In this document: positions 32,817-34,524 of the stretch, piece by piece
Position numbering within the stretch: position 1 is the first letter of the stretch
Layout of the letters: every line of letters begins with the position of its first letter
Source of the DNA: an uncultured Clostridia bacterium
GTDB taxonomy: Bacteria; Bacillota; Clostridia; Lachnospirales; Anaerotignaceae
Assembly (NCBI GenBank): GCA_944377425.1
Contig: CALWEX010000004.1
Span: forward strand, 1 to 34,524
DNA length: 34,524 bases
Direction: 5' to 3'
Made by a program: the position numbers and the translations under genes
The notes under the pieces: generated by a model
Database searches by the model: none
What the model saw: only the letters and a program-made list of their open reading frames with translations
Told to the model about the DNA's origin: nothing

Positions 32817-33827
32817 CTATTTATCAATATTATTTGAACTGTAAAAATGTCTTTTGTCTTTATACATATTATTATCAGCTTCTTCCACCTGTTCTTTAAG
32901 GCTGCAATTTTTGTCTCTCCATGAAATACCTACAGCAGAGCTGATATTATTTTCATCCATTTGTTTCTTTACGCTTAACACAGCGCTTCTAAACTCGGCT
33001 TCGTTCAAATCAACATCTATTACCACAAATTCATCTCCGCCTGTTCGGTATGTTTTGCCAAAAAATACCTTTTGTATTTGCTCAGCGGCACGACATATAA
33101 ACTCATCGCCAGCACTATGACCAAAAATATCATTTACTTTCTTAAGTCCGTTTAAATCAAAATATGCTATACCAAGCACTGATAATTTTTCATCAAAATC
33201 ACTGTTAAGCAGCAAATTAAATTTATTTCTGTTATTTAATCCAGTCAGGCTATCAGTATATATTAAACTTTGAAGCAAATACTCCTGCTCATTAATTTTC
33301 TTTTTCTGTTCTTCAATCTTCTTTTCTTGTTCTTCATTTTTCTTAGTTAAGTAGATATAGTCCGAATATGACATTTTAATTGGAAACTCAATATCTTTTT
33401 TACCACACCCAATATTTTTACAAGTATTTGAAATATTAGCATAACAGAATTTAATGCCGTTATCGTTCCAACGAAAAACTAATGTTATATATTGATAAAC
33501 ACGAATATATACATTAGTAGACTTGTCTGTTTCAATCCACATACGCCCACTGCACAAATATGACCCTGGCGAAATTTCAATTACATTATACTCTTCATCT
33601 GAAATATTGCACTTAGGAATACAGCCTTTAAACTTATTAAAAATATTTATTACATTTTCAGCGCCTATGGCATATTCGTCTTTTCCATCACCATGCCAAA
33701 TAATATCATCATCCATTAGAGATATTACACTTTCCACATCATTTTCGCAGTAATGTTTATGAACTATATAGCTTGTAAGTTTTATAATCTCATTCTCACT
33801 GGGCTTTTTTTCACCTTTAACATGCAT
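32817..33827 (-). CDS. NTF2-like domain plus GGDEF diguanylate cyclase
   Basis: A soluble 336-residue protein. Residues 10-140 look like an NTF2/SnoaL-like domain: ISLMDDDIIWHGDGKDEYAIG, then GRMWIETD and the late strand LVFRWNDNGIKFC, the pattern of small cone-shaped sensor folds. A coiled coil (about 160-190, EEQEKKIEEQKKKINEQE) links it to a GGDEF domain. That domain has DSLTGLNNR, metal Asp224 in FDLNGLK, GHSAGDEF and the signature GGDEF at 263-267. It should make cyclic di-GMP. The inhibitory RxxD site five residues before GGDEF is absent (VFFG), so product inhibition may be weak. No membrane helix. ATG 33827 follows GGGGGAAA. Confidence 0.86.
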   Translation of the reverse strand: MHVKGEKKPSENEIIKLTSYIVHKHYCENDVESVISLMDDDIIWHGDGKDEYAIGAENVINIFNKFKGCIPKCNISDEEYNVIEISPGSYLCSGRMWIETDKSTNVYIRVYQYITLVFRWNDNGIKFCYANISNTCKNIGCGKKDIEFPIKMSYSDYIYLTKKNEEQEKKIEEQKKKINEQEYLLQSLIYTDSLTGLNNRNKFNLLLNSDFDEKLSVLGIAYFDLNGLKKVNDIFGHSAGDEFICRAAEQIQKVFFGKTYRTGGDEFVVIDVDLNEAEFRSAVLSVKKQMDENNISSAVGISWRDKNCSLKEQVEEADNNMYKDKRHFYSSNNIDK

Positions 33828-33991
33828 AGATTTCCCCCATTCTACTCCTTACAAAACTCTTATATAAAAAATAAACTATTTATTATAATAAACCATTTGT
33901 TCGCTGGTTAATAGTACCTTATCTATAAATTTTTATAAGTTTAAACATAACTGTTTTTTATTTGTATCACAATACTTTTCCACTGCATATA

Positions 33992-34384
33992 TTAAGTATT
34001 CTTATTTATACTGTTAAAAATAGAATTTATAGCTTTTTGCGCTGTATGCTGTTTAATTATCCCTTCTTTTGCAAATGCCGCAATATATGTTTTATCACCT
34101 TCAGATTTTAAGGCAACAAATGCAGGATTCATATTCAATGCACCTGAATATACAATAGCTGTGCTCTCTTGGCTTTCATCATTTTGCATAACAATATTTC
34201 CAACTTCGTTAATAGCTTTTAAAGCCTGAAAATAAGTTATTCCGTCAAACACAGCTTTAACAGACTGTGTAGATAATTTAGAAGTAATTTTATAAACTAA
34301 TTTCTGAGTTAATTTTCCATTAGCACGGCTATACTCAGATATAACAGAACACAGTAAATCATTAATATAATCTTCTATTAACAT
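33992..34384 (-). CDS. Small protein of unknown function downstream of the Mrr-like gene
   Basis: I do not recognise this 130-residue protein. It begins MLIEDYINDLLCSVISEYSR, mainly helical, then VKAVFDGITYFQALKAIN. A strand-rich middle (STAIVYSGALN, FVALKSEGDKTYIAAFA) follows, and a final helix HTAQKAINSIFNSI. No signal or membrane segment. The frame extends five codons upstream, but GAGGGGAC lies inside that stretch and points to ATG 34384. It starts 51 bp after the stop of the Mrr-like gene on the same strand and could share its transcript. No terminator is evident after it. Confidence 0.65.
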   Translation of the reverse strand: MLIEDYINDLLCSVISEYSRANGKLTQKLVYKITSKLSTQSVKAVFDGITYFQALKAINEVGNIVMQNDESQESTAIVYSGALNMNPAFVALKSEGDKTYIAAFAKEGIIKQHTAQKAINSIFNSINKNT

Positions 34385-34435
34385 AATGAGTCCCCTCATA
34401 AAAACTAATAAATACTATTTATTCCTATAATTTAT

Positions 34436-34524
34436 TTAATTTTCTGAAAAATAATCACTGTCAATACGCTTAATACAGTATGTTTTTTGTATTGAAACAC
34501 CAAGTCCGTATTCTATCATAAGTT
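34436..34524 (-). CDS. C-terminal end of a probable Mrr-type restriction endonuclease, partial
   Basis: An open frame enters from the right edge and ends at TAA 34436-34438. The 28 visible residues include LMIEYGLGVSIQKTYCIKRI and DSDYFSEN, matching the conserved end of Mrr-family proteins (LM-x-G-V-GV-x-T-Y-x-KR-D-DYF) as I know it. Mrr enzymes cut methylated DNA. The nuclease domain is outside the window, so this rests on the tail alone. Confidence 0.6.
   Translation of the reverse strand, partial: LMIEYGLGVSIQKTYCIKRIDSDYFSEN

Overview
The window is a low-GC, spore-forming Firmicutes chromosome, most likely a member of the Clostridia; genus cannot be set from sequence alone. Support comes from a forespore protease (gpr), a mother-cell sporulation sigma factor (sigK) with a hydrophobic pro-sequence, an hrcA-grpE-dnaK-dnaJ operon under a perfect CIRCE operator, an infC-rpmI-rplT operon behind an L20-type attenuator, RNase Y, strong AGGAGG ribosome sites, frequent TTG/GTG starts, and an AT-rich base composition throughout. 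No insertion sequence, prophage, CRISPR array, tRNA or rRNA was seen. Most of the window is core genome.

Layout. 1-1235 (minus): a lipoprotein with an S-layer-homology domain (cut by the window edge), a probable 6S RNA, and signal peptidase II. 1236-4500 (plus): an AT-rich gap with a decayed coding relic, class II fructose-bisphosphate aldolase, a GNAT acetyltransferase and a cytidylate-kinase-like protein. 4516-8181 (minus): a three-gene NitT/TauT-type ABC importer and MetA. 8317-9649: YaiI/YqxD-type protein converging on and overlapping a YitT-family membrane protein. 9741-16331: a DNA-topology block, topB on minus diverging from a divergent type IIA topoisomerase B/A pair on plus. 16594-20149: RNase Y, Gpr, and sigK divergent from gpr. 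20377-27061 (minus): rpsT, rplT, rpmI and infC, then dnaJ, dnaK, grpE and hrcA, each operon with its own visible control region. 27207-30078 (minus): hemW at the end of a compact PadR-led operon. 30138-34524 (minus): RmuC, a secreted stalk-domain protein, an NTF2-like/GGDEF protein, a small unknown protein, and the C-terminal tail of a probable Mrr-type endonuclease running off the edge.

The regulatory layer is unusually readable. I could place near-consensus sigma-A promoters with 17-bp spacers for fba, the kinase-like gene, the ABC importer, infC, hrcA, padR and the stalk-domain gene, a candidate sigma-G promoter for gpr, CIRCE, an L20 leader with competing terminator/antiterminator pairing, and a likely PadR operator. 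infC almost certainly starts at AUU and sigK probably at CUG. The gene order hemW-hrcA-grpE-dnaK-dnaJ ... rpsT-gpr is recognisable from the Bacillus arrangement, but with infC-rpmI-rplT inserted and lepA and spoIIP absent. I found no clearly new multi-gene system. The best candidates for new biology are the PadR/HAAS/membrane-protein/hemW operon, the helically phased 11-bp repeats at topB, the small unknown gene behind the Mrr-like gene, and the nonsense-riddled relic near 1.5-1.8 kb.
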